Assembly: GCA_965228435.1 (NCBI GenBank) | Contig: OZ245818.1 | Span: forward strand, 1,736,001-1,800,000 | Direction: 5' to 3' | DNA: 64,000 nucleotides | Source: Hoeflea_A sp965228435 | GTDB taxonomy: Bacteria; Pseudomonadota; Alphaproteobacteria; Rhizobiales; Rhizobiaceae | In this document: positions 52,965 to 61,596 of the stretch, in pieces | How the letters are laid out: each line of letters starts with the position of its first letter | How positions within the stretch are numbered: position 1 is the first letter of the stretch | Notes under the pieces: generated by a model | Databases searched by the model: none | Told to the model about the DNA's origin: nothing | The model's input: the letters and a program-made list of their open reading frames with translations, nothing else | Made by a program: the position numbers and the translations under genes

Positions 52965-54665
52965 ATGCGACTTCATCTGCAAATATTCCTGTTGGTTGCC
53001 GGCTGTCTGGCGACCGCACCGGCCCAGGCGGCCGCGCCAGAAGACCGCACCGCCGTCTTCCACGCCATGCTGGTGGAAAAGGACGTTCCCGTTGAAACAG
53101 AAGACGGCACGGTGCTGTCCGCCAATGTCTTTCGGCCGGACGCGACGGGCCGCTTCCCCGTGATCATGACCATGGGTCCCTATCCCAAAGACATCCACTT
53201 TTCCGACTGGTCTCCCGAGGCCTATGAGAAAGTCGCCGAGAAAGGCCCCAACATGCACTGGGAAACCGCCAATCCCGACTGGTGGGTACCGCAGGGTTAT
53301 GTGGTTGTTCGCGTTGACCGGCGCGGCATGGGCAAATCGCCCGGCGACGTGGACCTGCTCTCGCAGCGCGAGGCACGCGACTTCCGCGACGCCATCGAGT
53401 GGGCCGGAACGCAGCCATGGTCCAACGGCAAAGTCGGATTGCTTGGCGTTTCCTATTTTGCCATGACCCAGTGGCGGGTCGCAGCTCTCCAGCCGGAACA
53501 TCTGGCCGCGATCATTCCCTGGGAGGGCGCCTTCGACACCTATCGTGACGCCGGACGCCACGGCGGCATCTTTTCGAACACCTTCGCGTTCGGCTGGTTC
53601 AAACGGCGCATCGTCGACCACCAGAACGGCCTCGGGGCCGATGCGACGGATGCCGAAAAGATGGAAGGCCTGGTGCCGTTTCCAGTGATGGTCAAGAAAA
53701 CGCCGCTGGAAACAGCGTTCTATACGGAGCGGACGCCGGATGCTTCGCAGATCACCGTGCCGCTTCTGTCGGCTGGCAATTGGGGCGGCCTTGGCCTGCA
53801 TCTTCGCGGCAATATCGAGGGTTTTGCCGGTGCCGCGTCGCCGAACAAGCGGCTGCGCATGCACACGGGCACCCATATCGGCCCGTTCTATTCACTCGAG
53901 GGGCGCATGGAGCAGAAACGCTTCTTCGATCACTGGCTGAAGGGTATCGATACCGGGCTGGAGCAGGAACCGCCGATCAAACTAGCGATCCGCAACAGCG
54001 ACGGGTTCGAGTGGCGCTATGAAAACGAATGGCCGCTGGCACGAACCCAATGGACGCCATTCTATCTCGACGCGGAAAGCGGCACCCTTTCGGCCGACGG
54101 CGGCGATACCGGCCCTGCGACAGTCAGCTACCGGGCCGATGCGGATGCCGATGAGGGCGAGGCTCGCGTGTTGTTTTCGACGCCACCCTTCGAGACCGAC
54201 ACGGAGATCACCGGCCCGGTCAATCTCAAGCTCTACGTCTCGTCGAGCAGCGACGACATGGATATCTTCGCCATTGTCCGCAACATCGGACCGGACGGCG
54301 CGGAAGTGACCTTCGAGGGTGCGAACAATCCACAATCTCCCGTCACCGCCGGCTGGTTGCGCGCCTCCCAGCGCAAGACGGATCCTTCGCTTTCGACCCC
54401 CTACCGCCCTTTCCACAGCCATGACGAAGTGCAGAAGCTGACGCCGGGCGAGGTGGTTCCCGTCGAGGTCGAGATCTGGCCGACCAGCATGGTCTTTGAG
54501 AAGGGTCACCGGATGGTGCTCGAAATCGCCTCACGCGACGGCAAGGGCCTGCGGCCGTTCCTGCATACCGACGAAAACGATCGACACCTTTCCGGCACCA
54601 ACACAGTCCACACGGGCGGTGACACCCGCTCGCACATTCTGCTGCCGGTCATTCCGGCGCAATAA
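52965..54665 (+). CDS. exported CocE/NonD-family hydrolase
   Basis: 566 aa. Signal peptide (MRLHLQIFLLVAGCLATAPAQA). X-Pro dipeptidyl-peptidase-like alpha/beta hydrolase domain with the nucleophile in 'GLLGVSYFAMTQW' and 'RVDRRGMGKSPGDVD'; C-terminal jelly-roll domain from about 330 on. The His ('HTGTHIGPFYSLEGR') is present, but where CocE has Asp in GWxD this protein reads GNWGG, so the triad may be altered. Substrates of the family are acyl esters and amides. AGAGG precedes the ATG. Confidence 0.88.
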   Translation: MRLHLQIFLLVAGCLATAPAQAAAPEDRTAVFHAMLVEKDVPVETEDGTVLSANVFRPDATGRFPVIMTMGPYPKDIHFSDWSPEAYEKVAEKGPNMHWETANPDWWVPQGYVVVRVDRRGMGKSPGDVDLLSQREARDFRDAIEWAGTQPWSNGKVGLLGVSYFAMTQWRVAALQPEHLAAIIPWEGAFDTYRDAGRHGGIFSNTFAFGWFKRRIVDHQNGLGADATDAEKMEGLVPFPVMVKKTPLETAFYTERTPDASQITVPLLSAGNWGGLGLHLRGNIEGFAGAASPNKRLRMHTGTHIGPFYSLEGRMEQKRFFDHWLKGIDTGLEQEPPIKLAIRNSDGFEWRYENEWPLARTQWTPFYLDAESGTLSADGGDTGPATVSYRADADADEGEARVLFSTPPFETDTEITGPVNLKLYVSSSSDDMDIFAIVRNIGPDGAEVTFEGANNPQSPVTAGWLRASQRKTDPSLSTPYRPFHSHDEVQKLTPGEVVPVEVEIWPTSMVFEKGHRMVLEIASRDGKGLRPFLHTDENDRHLSGTNTVHTGGDTRSHILLPVIPAQ

Positions 54666-54678
54666 GGGCACGTAACCT

Positions 54679-54708
54679 CCGGCGCAGTTCAAATGAAGAC
54701 TGCGCCGG
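54679..54708 (+). terminator. strong hairpin after the hydrolase gene
   Basis: CCGGCGCAGT (54679-54688) pairs perfectly with ACTGCGCCGG (54699-54708) over a 10-base loop, 14 bp after the stop codon. No T-tract. Likely terminator for the hydrolase. Confidence 0.6.
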
Positions 54709-54785
54709 TCTGCTGCCGCTGGGACAACACCCACGGGCTTGCGTTTCGGTGGTCCCGGAATAGGCTCGGACCCCGGAGGGTCATC

Positions 54786-55106
54786 ATGCACTGGATCTAT
54801 CTCGTTCTCGCCGGCGTCTTCGAGATTGGCTTCACCGCCTGCCTGAAGATGTCGGACGGCTTTTCGCGGTTGGGATGGACGATCGCATTCCTCGGCAGTG
54901 CCATCGTCAGTTTTGTCTTCCTGAATCTGGCGATCTCCGTAATACCCATGGGGACGGCCTATGCCATCTGGACCGGCATCGGCGCGGCAGGCACCGCGGT
55001 GATTGGCATGACGGTTTTCAACGAGCCGGCGACGCGGGCGCGCGTCGTCCTGATCTTCTTGCTGGTCGCGGCGGTGGTCGGCCTGAAATTCGTTTCGGCG
55101 GCGTGA
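54786..55106 (+). CDS. SMR-family exporter subunit (SugE/Gdx-like)
   Basis: 106 aa, four membrane helices. Catalytic Glu in 'LAGVFEIGFTACLKMSDGFSRLG' and the Gdx-type 'PMGTAYAIWTGIGAAGTAVIG'. This group exports guanidinium or small cations. A GGAGGG site is upstream. It is 2 bp from a second SMR gene, so they probably form a heterodimer. No guanidine riboswitch is clear in the 120 bp before it. Confidence 0.9.
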   Translation: MHWIYLVLAGVFEIGFTACLKMSDGFSRLGWTIAFLGSAIVSFVFLNLAISVIPMGTAYAIWTGIGAAGTAVIGMTVFNEPATRARVVLIFLLVAAVVGLKFVSAA

Positions 55107-55108
55107 CC

Positions 55109-55429
55109 ATGGGCTGGGCACTTCTTATTCTCGCCGGCCTGTTCGAAATCGGCTTCACCACCTTCATGAAACTCGACGGCCCTTGGGCAACCGCCGGCTT
55201 CTTCCTGTTCGCCGCCATCAGCTTCTGGCTGCTGACGCGAGCCGTGCGAACTATCCCGCTCGGAACGGCTTACGCCGTCTGGGCCGCCATCGGAGCTGTC
55301 GGGACCGCGATCGTCGGCATCGTCGCCTTTGGAGACCCAGTGACGTTCTGGCGGATATTCTTTCTCACAGCGATCGTGGTGATCGTGGTGGGGCTGAAGA
55401 TGGTGTCGGCCCCAAAAGCTTCCGATTAA
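55109..55429 (+). CDS. SMR-family exporter subunit (second)
   Basis: 106 aa, four helices. Glu in 'LAGLFEIGFTTFMKLDG' and 'PLGTAYAVWAAIGAVGTAIVG'. Same family as its upstream neighbour but lacking the 'KxSxGF' Gdx pattern, so the pair looks like the two-gene SMR systems with unequal subunits. ATG at 55109 follows the first stop by 2 bp. Confidence 0.9.
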   Translation: MGWALLILAGLFEIGFTTFMKLDGPWATAGFFLFAAISFWLLTRAVRTIPLGTAYAVWAAIGAVGTAIVGIVAFGDPVTFWRIFFLTAIVVIVVGLKMVSAPKASD

Positions 55430-55470
55430 AGGCCGGCCGGCATTGGAGCCGACCGGTACTGCTTTATCGC

Positions 55471-56517
55471 TTACCGAGGCGGCAGCGGCATCCACTTCGT
55501 CATCGCCACATCGGCATGGGCGAATTGCGGCATCTTGGCGCTGAGGTCCTGCATGTTCTTGATGTCGTTTTCGTTCAGGAACGTCTGAGTGATCAGCGTT
55601 GGCGGCACGATGACGCTGGCGCCCGGGTTTTCACCGGCGAGCATCATGGCCAGCGAACGGACTGAAACCTCGCCAACGACGGCCGGGTTCGTTGCGACCG
55701 TAGCGGCCCAGGCGCTGCCGGGTTCACGCATGGCCGAGATGTCGGCGGTGGAGACGTCGGCCGAATAGATGTCGATCTGGTCGGTCAGGCCGGCCTCGTC
55801 GACAGCGATCTTGACGCCCTTGGCGAACTCGTCATAGGGCGCGAACATCACCGTGATGTCCGGATTGGCCTGCAGCACCGAGCGCGCCTGGTTGGCGTTG
55901 GAGTTGGCGATCGGATTGTCGAGGGTGCCGAAGACGGCGACTTCCTCGATGCCCGGATACTCGGCCCGCATGTCCTGCCAGGCCTTGTCGCGGCGATCGA
56001 GCGGAGCGATGCCAGGCACATAGACATAGCCGGCCTTCCAGGCGTCACCATTGTCCTTGACGGCCTGTTCCAGCGCCATCTTGCCGAGCAGGTAGTCGGA
56101 TTGCTCGATCTGTGGAATGGCTTCGTTTTCAACATTGACGTCGAAGGCGACGACCTTGATGCCCGCATCGACGGCGCGCTGGGCGGCTTCCTTCATCGAT
56201 TCCGTCAGCCCGTGCTGGATGACGATGCCGTCAACGCCGAGCGCAATCGCCTGGTCGACCATGTCGGCCTGAAGCGCGGCGTCCTGGCGGCTATCGAAGA
56301 CCCGAAGATCGACGCCCAATGCCTTGGCCTGCGCCTCGACACCGCTCAGATAGGCCTGGAAGAAGTCGCCGGTCGACAGATAGCGCACAAGCGCGATCTT
56401 GACGTCGCCCGGCTTGTCGAACGGCGCCGGCATGTCGGCCGCGAAGGCCGCCGGTGCAGTAACGGCGATTGCCGCCGCGCCTGCGAGTTTGACGAATGTG
56501 CGTCTAAAGAATTCCAT
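55471..56517 (-). CDS. ribose-type sugar ABC transporter substrate-binding protein
   Basis: 348 aa, periplasmic-binding protein (RbsB/peripla_BP_4 type). Tat-type signal 'FRRTFVKLAGAAAIAV'. Domain pattern 'IALVRYLSTGDFFQAYLSGVEAQAKALG', 'DAALQADMVDQAIALGVDGIVI', 'NPDITVMFAPYDEFAKG'. The ATG at 56517 has GGGAGG upstream. Third gene of the ATPase-permease-SBP operon. Likely ligand by context: 5-methylthioribose or related deoxypentose. Confidence 0.9.
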   Translation of the reverse strand: MEFFRRTFVKLAGAAAIAVTAPAAFAADMPAPFDKPGDVKIALVRYLSTGDFFQAYLSGVEAQAKALGVDLRVFDSRQDAALQADMVDQAIALGVDGIVIQHGLTESMKEAAQRAVDAGIKVVAFDVNVENEAIPQIEQSDYLLGKMALEQAVKDNGDAWKAGYVYVPGIAPLDRRDKAWQDMRAEYPGIEEVAVFGTLDNPIANSNANQARSVLQANPDITVMFAPYDEFAKGVKIAVDEAGLTDQIDIYSADVSTADISAMREPGSAWAATVATNPAVVGEVSVRSLAMMLAGENPGASVIVPPTLITQTFLNENDIKNMQDLSAKMPQFAHADVAMTKWMPLPPR

Positions 56518-56551
56518 GGTTTTCCTCCCTGGTTGAACGCAACTTTGGTGG

Positions 56552-57574
56552 TTAGTGCCCTTCCTTTCGTCCGCGGGACGACAGGGCGAAGGTAAAGACG
56601 AGAGCAATCACGAGGACGCCACCCTTGACGAAATCCTGGGTGTAGTAAGGCGCGTTCATCATGGTCAGCCCCTGCAGAAGAATGCCGACAAAGAGCGCGC
56701 CGATGGCGGTGCCGAAAGCGTTGGGCTTGGCAGCGCCGAGGACGGCAAAGCCGATGAGCGCGGCGGCGACACTGTCGAGCAGAAGATTGTTGCCCGACGC
56801 AATGTCACCGCGGCCGAGACGGGCCGCGAGAAGGATGCCACCGACGGAAGCAAGCACGCCGGAAATCATGTAGGCGGCAATCTTGTAGCGGTTGACGTCG
56901 GCGCCAGCGAGCGCGGCTGCCCGCTGGTTCGAGCCAATGGCATACATCAACCGGCCATGGCGGGTGCGTTCAAGGAATACCCATACGGCAATGCCGATCA
57001 GGATGAACAGCACAACCGGCACCGGAATCAGGTCCGGCAGGACGAAATCGAAACGGTGACGGCCGATCCACAGGAAGTTGGGCGAGAACGTGCCGGTCGC
57101 CTCGGCGCCGCCGGGAAGGCGCATGCCGGTGGCGATCGAGCGGCCTTCGGTCGGGATGCGTTGCAGGCCGATCAGCAGGAACATCATGCCGAGCGTGGCC
57201 AGCAGGTCCGGTACCCGGGTCTTGACGATCAAGAGGCCATTGATCAGCCCCACCAGAGCGCCCATCAGCAGGCAAGCCATGACCGCGACAAAGGCGTTCT
57301 GCTGCATGACCACCATGACATAGGCCGACAGCATCAGTGCCGACGTGGCGACCGCACCGATGGAAAGGTCGAAACCATCGACCACCAGCGTGCAGGTGAC
57401 ACCCAACGCCAGAATGCCGGTGATGGCAACAGACTGGAATATGAAAACGGCGGAGCGGGCGCCGGCGAAACCGCTGGCAAAGATGCTGAAATAAATCACC
57501 AGCCCGACCAGCAGGCACAGGAAGCCATATTTGATCGCTGCGGCGCGCAAGGATCCGCTCGTTTGCGTTGCCAT
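56552..57574 (-). CDS. ribose-type sugar ABC transporter permease
   Basis: 340 aa, about eight to nine membrane helices, RbsC family: 'FDLSIGAVATSALMLSAYV', 'NGLLIVKTRVPDLLATLGMMFL', 'TRHGRLMYAIGSNQRAAALAGADV', 'ASGNNLLLDSVAAALIG'. Its ATG directly follows the stop of the ATPase gene (TAA-ATG), so translation is coupled. Confidence 0.92.
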   Translation of the reverse strand: MATQTSGSLRAAAIKYGFLCLLVGLVIYFSIFASGFAGARSAVFIFQSVAITGILALGVTCTLVVDGFDLSIGAVATSALMLSAYVMVVMQQNAFVAVMACLLMGALVGLINGLLIVKTRVPDLLATLGMMFLLIGLQRIPTEGRSIATGMRLPGGAEATGTFSPNFLWIGRHRFDFVLPDLIPVPVVLFILIGIAVWVFLERTRHGRLMYAIGSNQRAAALAGADVNRYKIAAYMISGVLASVGGILLAARLGRGDIASGNNLLLDSVAAALIGFAVLGAAKPNAFGTAIGALFVGILLQGLTMMNAPYYTQDFVKGGVLVIALVFTFALSSRGRKEGH

Positions 57575-59095
57575 TTACGCCGCCCCCACAGGCTGATTTG
57601 TTTCAGAGCGGCCGGAGACCTGCGCCAGCAGCGCGGCCAGGTCGACATCGGCATTGACATGCTCGCCCACCAACGCCTGTTCGTGCAGCACCAGGATGCG
57701 GTCGGCGATTTCCAATGCCTCGTCGAGCTCGGCGACGAAGACAATGGTGGCGCGGGCGTCCGCGGTTTCCCTGATGTGCCTGCCGATATCGCGGCGCGCT
57801 TTGATGTCGACGCCCTGGAACGGTTCGTCGAGAACCAGAAGCTGGCTCGGCTGATAGAGCCAGCGGGCCACCATCACCTTCTGCTGGTTGCCGCCCGACA
57901 GCGTGCCGATGTCGTCACGGTCAGACTGACAGACAATGCCCAGGGTTTCGATCATCGCGTCGGCGGCCGCTTTCATGCCGCTCGGCCGCAGCAACGAAAG
58001 GGCAGCATGACGCTTGAGGAACGGGACGGTGATATTGCCGGTAATGTCAAAATCAGGAATGACAGCGTTGCTCGCCCGGTCCTTGGGACACAGGAAAACA
58101 CCCGCTCGGATCGCATCGCGGACAGAAGCCGGCGCGTAGGGCTTTCCTTCGAGCTTCATGGTGCCGCCTATCGCCGGCATTTCACCGAACAGTGTCGCGG
58201 CAAGCCGTGTCTTGCCGCTGCCAAGCAGGCCGGTGATGGCAAGCACCTCTCCGCGCCGTACCACGAAATCGATTGGCGCTCCGTCAGCCGAGAGGCGCAG
58301 GCCTTGAAGGTCCAGCATCGTCTCCGCGCCGGCGCGCGGCGTCAGGTTCACTTCCGTCATGGCGTGGCCGAGCATCGCCGTTACCGCGCCTTCATAGTCG
58401 AGCGGTTCGGTTTCAAACACGCCCGAAATGCGACCGTCGCGCATGGAAACGATGCGGTCGGCGATACGCCGGATATCCGACATGCGGTGGGAGATGTAGA
58501 GAACGGAAACGCCGCTTTCCTTCAGCCGGTCGATCAGCTCGAACAGCCTCTCGGCTTCGTTGGCCGAGAGCGACGAGGTCGGCTCGTCGAGGATCATTAG
58601 TTTCGGGTTGCGGGCCATGGCACGGGCGATGGCAATCATCTGCCGATCGGCGATGCCCAGCGAGGATACGGGCGTGCGCACATCGACCTCGATTCGCATC
58701 GACGCGGCGATCTCGCGTGCGTCGCGGCGCATCGCGGCGTCGTTGAGAAAATAGGATGAGGACGGTTCGGTCAGTCGGTCCAACAACAGGTTCGATGCGA
58801 CGTCGAGGTCCGGGATCACACCATCGTCGATCGACTGGTGCACGGTAACGACGCCCTTGTCGTAGGCATCGGCGGGCGAAGCGGGGCGAAACGGCTCGCC
58901 GAAGAGCACGATCTCGCCGGCATCGGCTTCGTGCACGCCACACAGGATCTTCACCAGCGTGGATTTGCCGGCACCGTTGGCGCCCATCAGCACGGTGACC
59001 TGCCCTTGCGGCAGATCAAGCGCGATATCGCGCAGGACCTGGTTCGGTCCAAACGCCTTTTCGACGCCTCTGATCGTGCAAACGGCAGCCGTCAT
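57575..59095 (-). CDS. ribose-type sugar ABC transporter ATP-binding protein
   Basis: 506 aa with two ABC domains (RbsA type). First domain: Walker A GANGAGKSTLVK, signature 'LGIADRQMIAIARAMARNPKLMILDEPTSSLS'. Second: degenerate Walker A 'GLLGSGKTRLAATLF', 'GTLSGGNQQKVMVARWL', 'LVLDEPFQGVD'. First gene of the importer operon, transcribed away from mtnK. Confidence 0.93.
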   Translation of the reverse strand: MTAAVCTIRGVEKAFGPNQVLRDIALDLPQGQVTVLMGANGAGKSTLVKILCGVHEADAGEIVLFGEPFRPASPADAYDKGVVTVHQSIDDGVIPDLDVASNLLLDRLTEPSSSYFLNDAAMRRDAREIAASMRIEVDVRTPVSSLGIADRQMIAIARAMARNPKLMILDEPTSSLSANEAERLFELIDRLKESGVSVLYISHRMSDIRRIADRIVSMRDGRISGVFETEPLDYEGAVTAMLGHAMTEVNLTPRAGAETMLDLQGLRLSADGAPIDFVVRRGEVLAITGLLGSGKTRLAATLFGEMPAIGGTMKLEGKPYAPASVRDAIRAGVFLCPKDRASNAVIPDFDITGNITVPFLKRHAALSLLRPSGMKAAADAMIETLGIVCQSDRDDIGTLSGGNQQKVMVARWLYQPSQLLVLDEPFQGVDIKARRDIGRHIRETADARATIVFVAELDEALEIADRILVLHEQALVGEHVNADVDLAALLAQVSGRSETNQPVGAA

Positions 59096-59136
59096 TCTGT
59101 CCTCCCGACGGCACAGCCTAGTTCCAATTCTACAAA

Positions 59137-59153
59137 TGTCAACTGGATTGACA
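59137..59153. promoter_or_regulatory. 17-bp palindrome with back-to-back TTGACA boxes between the importer and mtnK
   Basis: TGTCAA-CTGGA-TTGACA: each half reads TTGACA outward on one strand. On the minus strand a TAGGCT lies 16 bp downstream as a possible -10 for the importer. On the plus strand no good -10 is at the right distance. It sits in the divergent region between the importer and the enzyme operon and is the best candidate operator for the SorC-type regulator at 63631. Confidence 0.5.
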
Positions 59154-59239
59154 AATGGCGAAATTTGCGCGAATTGAAGTATAAGGCCATGCTTTCGTGG
59201 AGGCGAAAGCGATCAAAAAAGCCGCAAGGGAGGCAGGCT

Positions 59240-60502
59240 TTGGAAACGCAAAGCACCTATTCACCCCTCACCGTTGATACGCTGGGCAGCCGGCTGGCGG
59301 ACATTGAAGCGGTCGCAGGCCGCATCGGTCCGGACCCGACCGCCTGGACGGTACGCGAAGTCGGCGACGGAAACCTCAATCTGGTGTTCATCGTCGAAGG
59401 ACCGAAAGGCGCGGTCGTTGTCAAACAGGCGCTGCCTTATGTTCGGCTTGTCGGCGACAGCTGGCCGCTACCTCTTTATCGCGCCTTCTACGAATATCAC
59501 GCGCTGACCCGCCAGGAGAGACGCGATCCCGGCTCCGTGCCGACGATCTATCATTTCGACGAGGACCAGGCACTGATCGTCATGGAGTATCTCAGCCCGC
59601 ACACCATTTTGCGCAGCAAATTGATCGCAGGCGAACGAGTGGACGGCCTGGCGGAAGTGCTCGGCAATTTTTGCGCCCGTACCTTGTTCAGGGGATCGGA
59701 TCTTTCGATGAGCGCGGCGGAGCGCAAGCAGGATGCTGCGCTCTTCCTCGGCAACATCGAAATCATTGCAATCACCGAGGCGCTGGTGTTCTGCGACCCC
59801 TATTTCGACGCTGAGATGAACCACCATAGCGAGGGTCTGGATCCGGTCGTGGCGACGCTTCGCGGCGATACCGCCATGAAGCGCGAAGTCCAGGCCATGT
59901 TCGTCAAATTCTCCGCCAATGCGGAGACGATGCTGCATGGCGACCTGCACACCGGGTCGATCATGTGCACCGACACCGAGACCCGGATGATCGATCCCGA
60001 ATTCGGCATGTATGGGCCGATGGGTTTCGATCTCGGCATGCTGATCGCCAATTTCCTCATGGCCTATTTCAGCCAGCCGGAACACCGCGACGCGGCAGAC
60101 CTGGAAAGCTATCAGGCATGGATCCTCGGTGTTATCGAGGAGGCGACGACAACGTTCGAGGCCGAGTTCAGCCGTCTCTGGGAGGGCGAGCGCAACGGCA
60201 TGCTCTACCCGAAATCGCTGTTCGAGGACCAGGGGCAGTCGTCCGACGAGGCGTTGCGCGAGGTTCTCGACCGCCTGTGGTCCGACGCGGTCGGATTCTG
60301 CGGCATCGAGATGCACCGTCGCACTCTTTCATTGGCTCACAACGCCGACTTCGAATCGATCGAGGACCCGGCCCGGCGGGCACCGCTGGAGGCGCGCAAC
60401 CTGATGATGGGGCGCGATCTTCTGGTCAACAGAAACACCTACCGATCGGCCGCGGATATCGTCCAGGCGGCACAGGTCTGGAACAGGGAGGCGATTCTAT
60501 GA
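59240..60502 (+). CDS. mtnK: S-methyl-5-thioribose kinase
   Basis: 420 aa. Phosphorylates 5-methylthioribose at C1. APH-fold kinase with 'EVGDGNLNLVFIVEGPKGAVVVKQALPYVR', the catalytic loop MLHGDLHTGSIM, and the metal motif 'DPEFGMYGPMGFDLG'. TTG start at 59240 has GGGAGG 6 bases upstream. Its stop overlaps the mtnA start (ATGA), so it is the first gene of a coupled operon. A wider 5-deoxypentose specificity cannot be excluded. Confidence 0.93.
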   Translation: METQSTYSPLTVDTLGSRLADIEAVAGRIGPDPTAWTVREVGDGNLNLVFIVEGPKGAVVVKQALPYVRLVGDSWPLPLYRAFYEYHALTRQERRDPGSVPTIYHFDEDQALIVMEYLSPHTILRSKLIAGERVDGLAEVLGNFCARTLFRGSDLSMSAAERKQDAALFLGNIEIIAITEALVFCDPYFDAEMNHHSEGLDPVVATLRGDTAMKREVQAMFVKFSANAETMLHGDLHTGSIMCTDTETRMIDPEFGMYGPMGFDLGMLIANFLMAYFSQPEHRDAADLESYQAWILGVIEEATTTFEAEFSRLWEGERNGMLYPKSLFEDQGQSSDEALREVLDRLWSDAVGFCGIEMHRRTLSLAHNADFESIEDPARRAPLEARNLMMGRDLLVNRNTYRSAADIVQAAQVWNREAIL

Positions 60503-61596
60503 AGGTCAACGGAACGCCCTACCGCTCGATCTGGCGCGATCCGGACAGCGGCGAGGTCAAAATCATCGATCAGCGCTGGCTGCCACACGATTTCCGCATC
60601 GCCACGCTGTCGACACTCGAGGAGTTTGCCACCGCCATCCGGGAAATGTGGGTGCGCGGTGCTCCGCTGATCGGCGCCACGGCGGCCTATGCCATGGGGG
60701 AAGAGATGGCTCGCAATGCCAGCGATGCATCGATCGATCGAGCCTGGGACATCTTGCACGAAACACGCCCGACGGCCATCAACCTTCGCTGGGCGCTGAA
60801 CCGCTGCCGCGATCATTTGAAGTCGCTACCGGAAGCGGAGCGAGCCGACGCTGCGCGCCTGCTGGCAGACAATGTTGCCGATGAAGATGTCGAGATCAAT
60901 CACAATATCGGCCGGCACGGGCTGAAGCTGATCGAGGAGATCGCCGCCAGGAAACCTGCAGGTGAACCGGTGCGGGTACTGACCCATTGCAATGCCGGCT
61001 GGATCGCGACCGTCGATTTCGGCACCGCCACCAGCCCGATCTACCTGGCGGCCGAGGCCGGCATTCCCGTTCATGTCTGGGTCGACGAAACCCGGCCGCG
61101 CAACCAGGGTGCGCTGACAGCGTGGGAACTGGGGAGCCACGGCGTCAACCATCAGTACATTGTCGACAATGCCGGCGGCCATCTGATGCAGCAGGGGCTG
61201 GTCGACATTGTCATCGTCGGCACGGACCGGACATCGGCCGGCGGCGATGTGTGCAATAAGATCGGCACCTATCTGAAGGCGCTTGCCGCCCGCGACAACG
61301 ACATCCCGTTTTACGTCGCCCTGCCCTCGCCGACCATCGACTGGACGGTCGAAGACGGCATTGCCGATATTCCGATCGAGCAGCGCAACCCTGATGAAGT
61401 GACACACGTCATGGGCAAGGACGAGGCCGGCGCCATCGAAGTGGTGCAGGTCTCACCCGACCAGACCGAGGGCGGCAATCCGGCATTCGATGTCACACCG
61501 CGGCGGCTGGTGACCGGACTGATTACCGAACGCGGCATCGCCGAGGCGTCGCCGGAAGGACTGCTGACGCTGTTTCCCGAACGGAGCGAAGCATGA
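60499..61596 (+). CDS. mtnA: S-methyl-5-thioribose-1-phosphate isomerase
   Basis: 365 aa. Converts MTR-1-phosphate to methylthioribulose-1-phosphate. Catalytic Cys in 'THCNAGWIATVDFGTA' and Asp in 'GTDRTSAGGDVCNKIGTY'; substrate loop 'WVRGAPLIGATAAYAMG' and 'RPTAINLRWAL'. ATG overlaps the mtnK stop and its own stop overlaps the next start. Confidence 0.95.
   Translation: MKVNGTPYRSIWRDPDSGEVKIIDQRWLPHDFRIATLSTLEEFATAIREMWVRGAPLIGATAAYAMGEEMARNASDASIDRAWDILHETRPTAINLRWALNRCRDHLKSLPEAERADAARLLADNVADEDVEINHNIGRHGLKLIEEIAARKPAGEPVRVLTHCNAGWIATVDFGTATSPIYLAAEAGIPVHVWVDETRPRNQGALTAWELGSHGVNHQYIVDNAGGHLMQQGLVDIVIVGTDRTSAGGDVCNKIGTYLKALAARDNDIPFYVALPSPTIDWTVEDGIADIPIEQRNPDEVTHVMGKDEAGAIEVVQVSPDQTEGGNPAFDVTPRRLVTGLITERGIAEASPEGLLTLFPERSEA

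Noticed and set aside
54665..54786. Guanidine riboswitch before the SMR pair
   Set aside because: The leader has a hairpin and GC-rich segments, but I could not match the conserved ykkC or mini-ykkC core.
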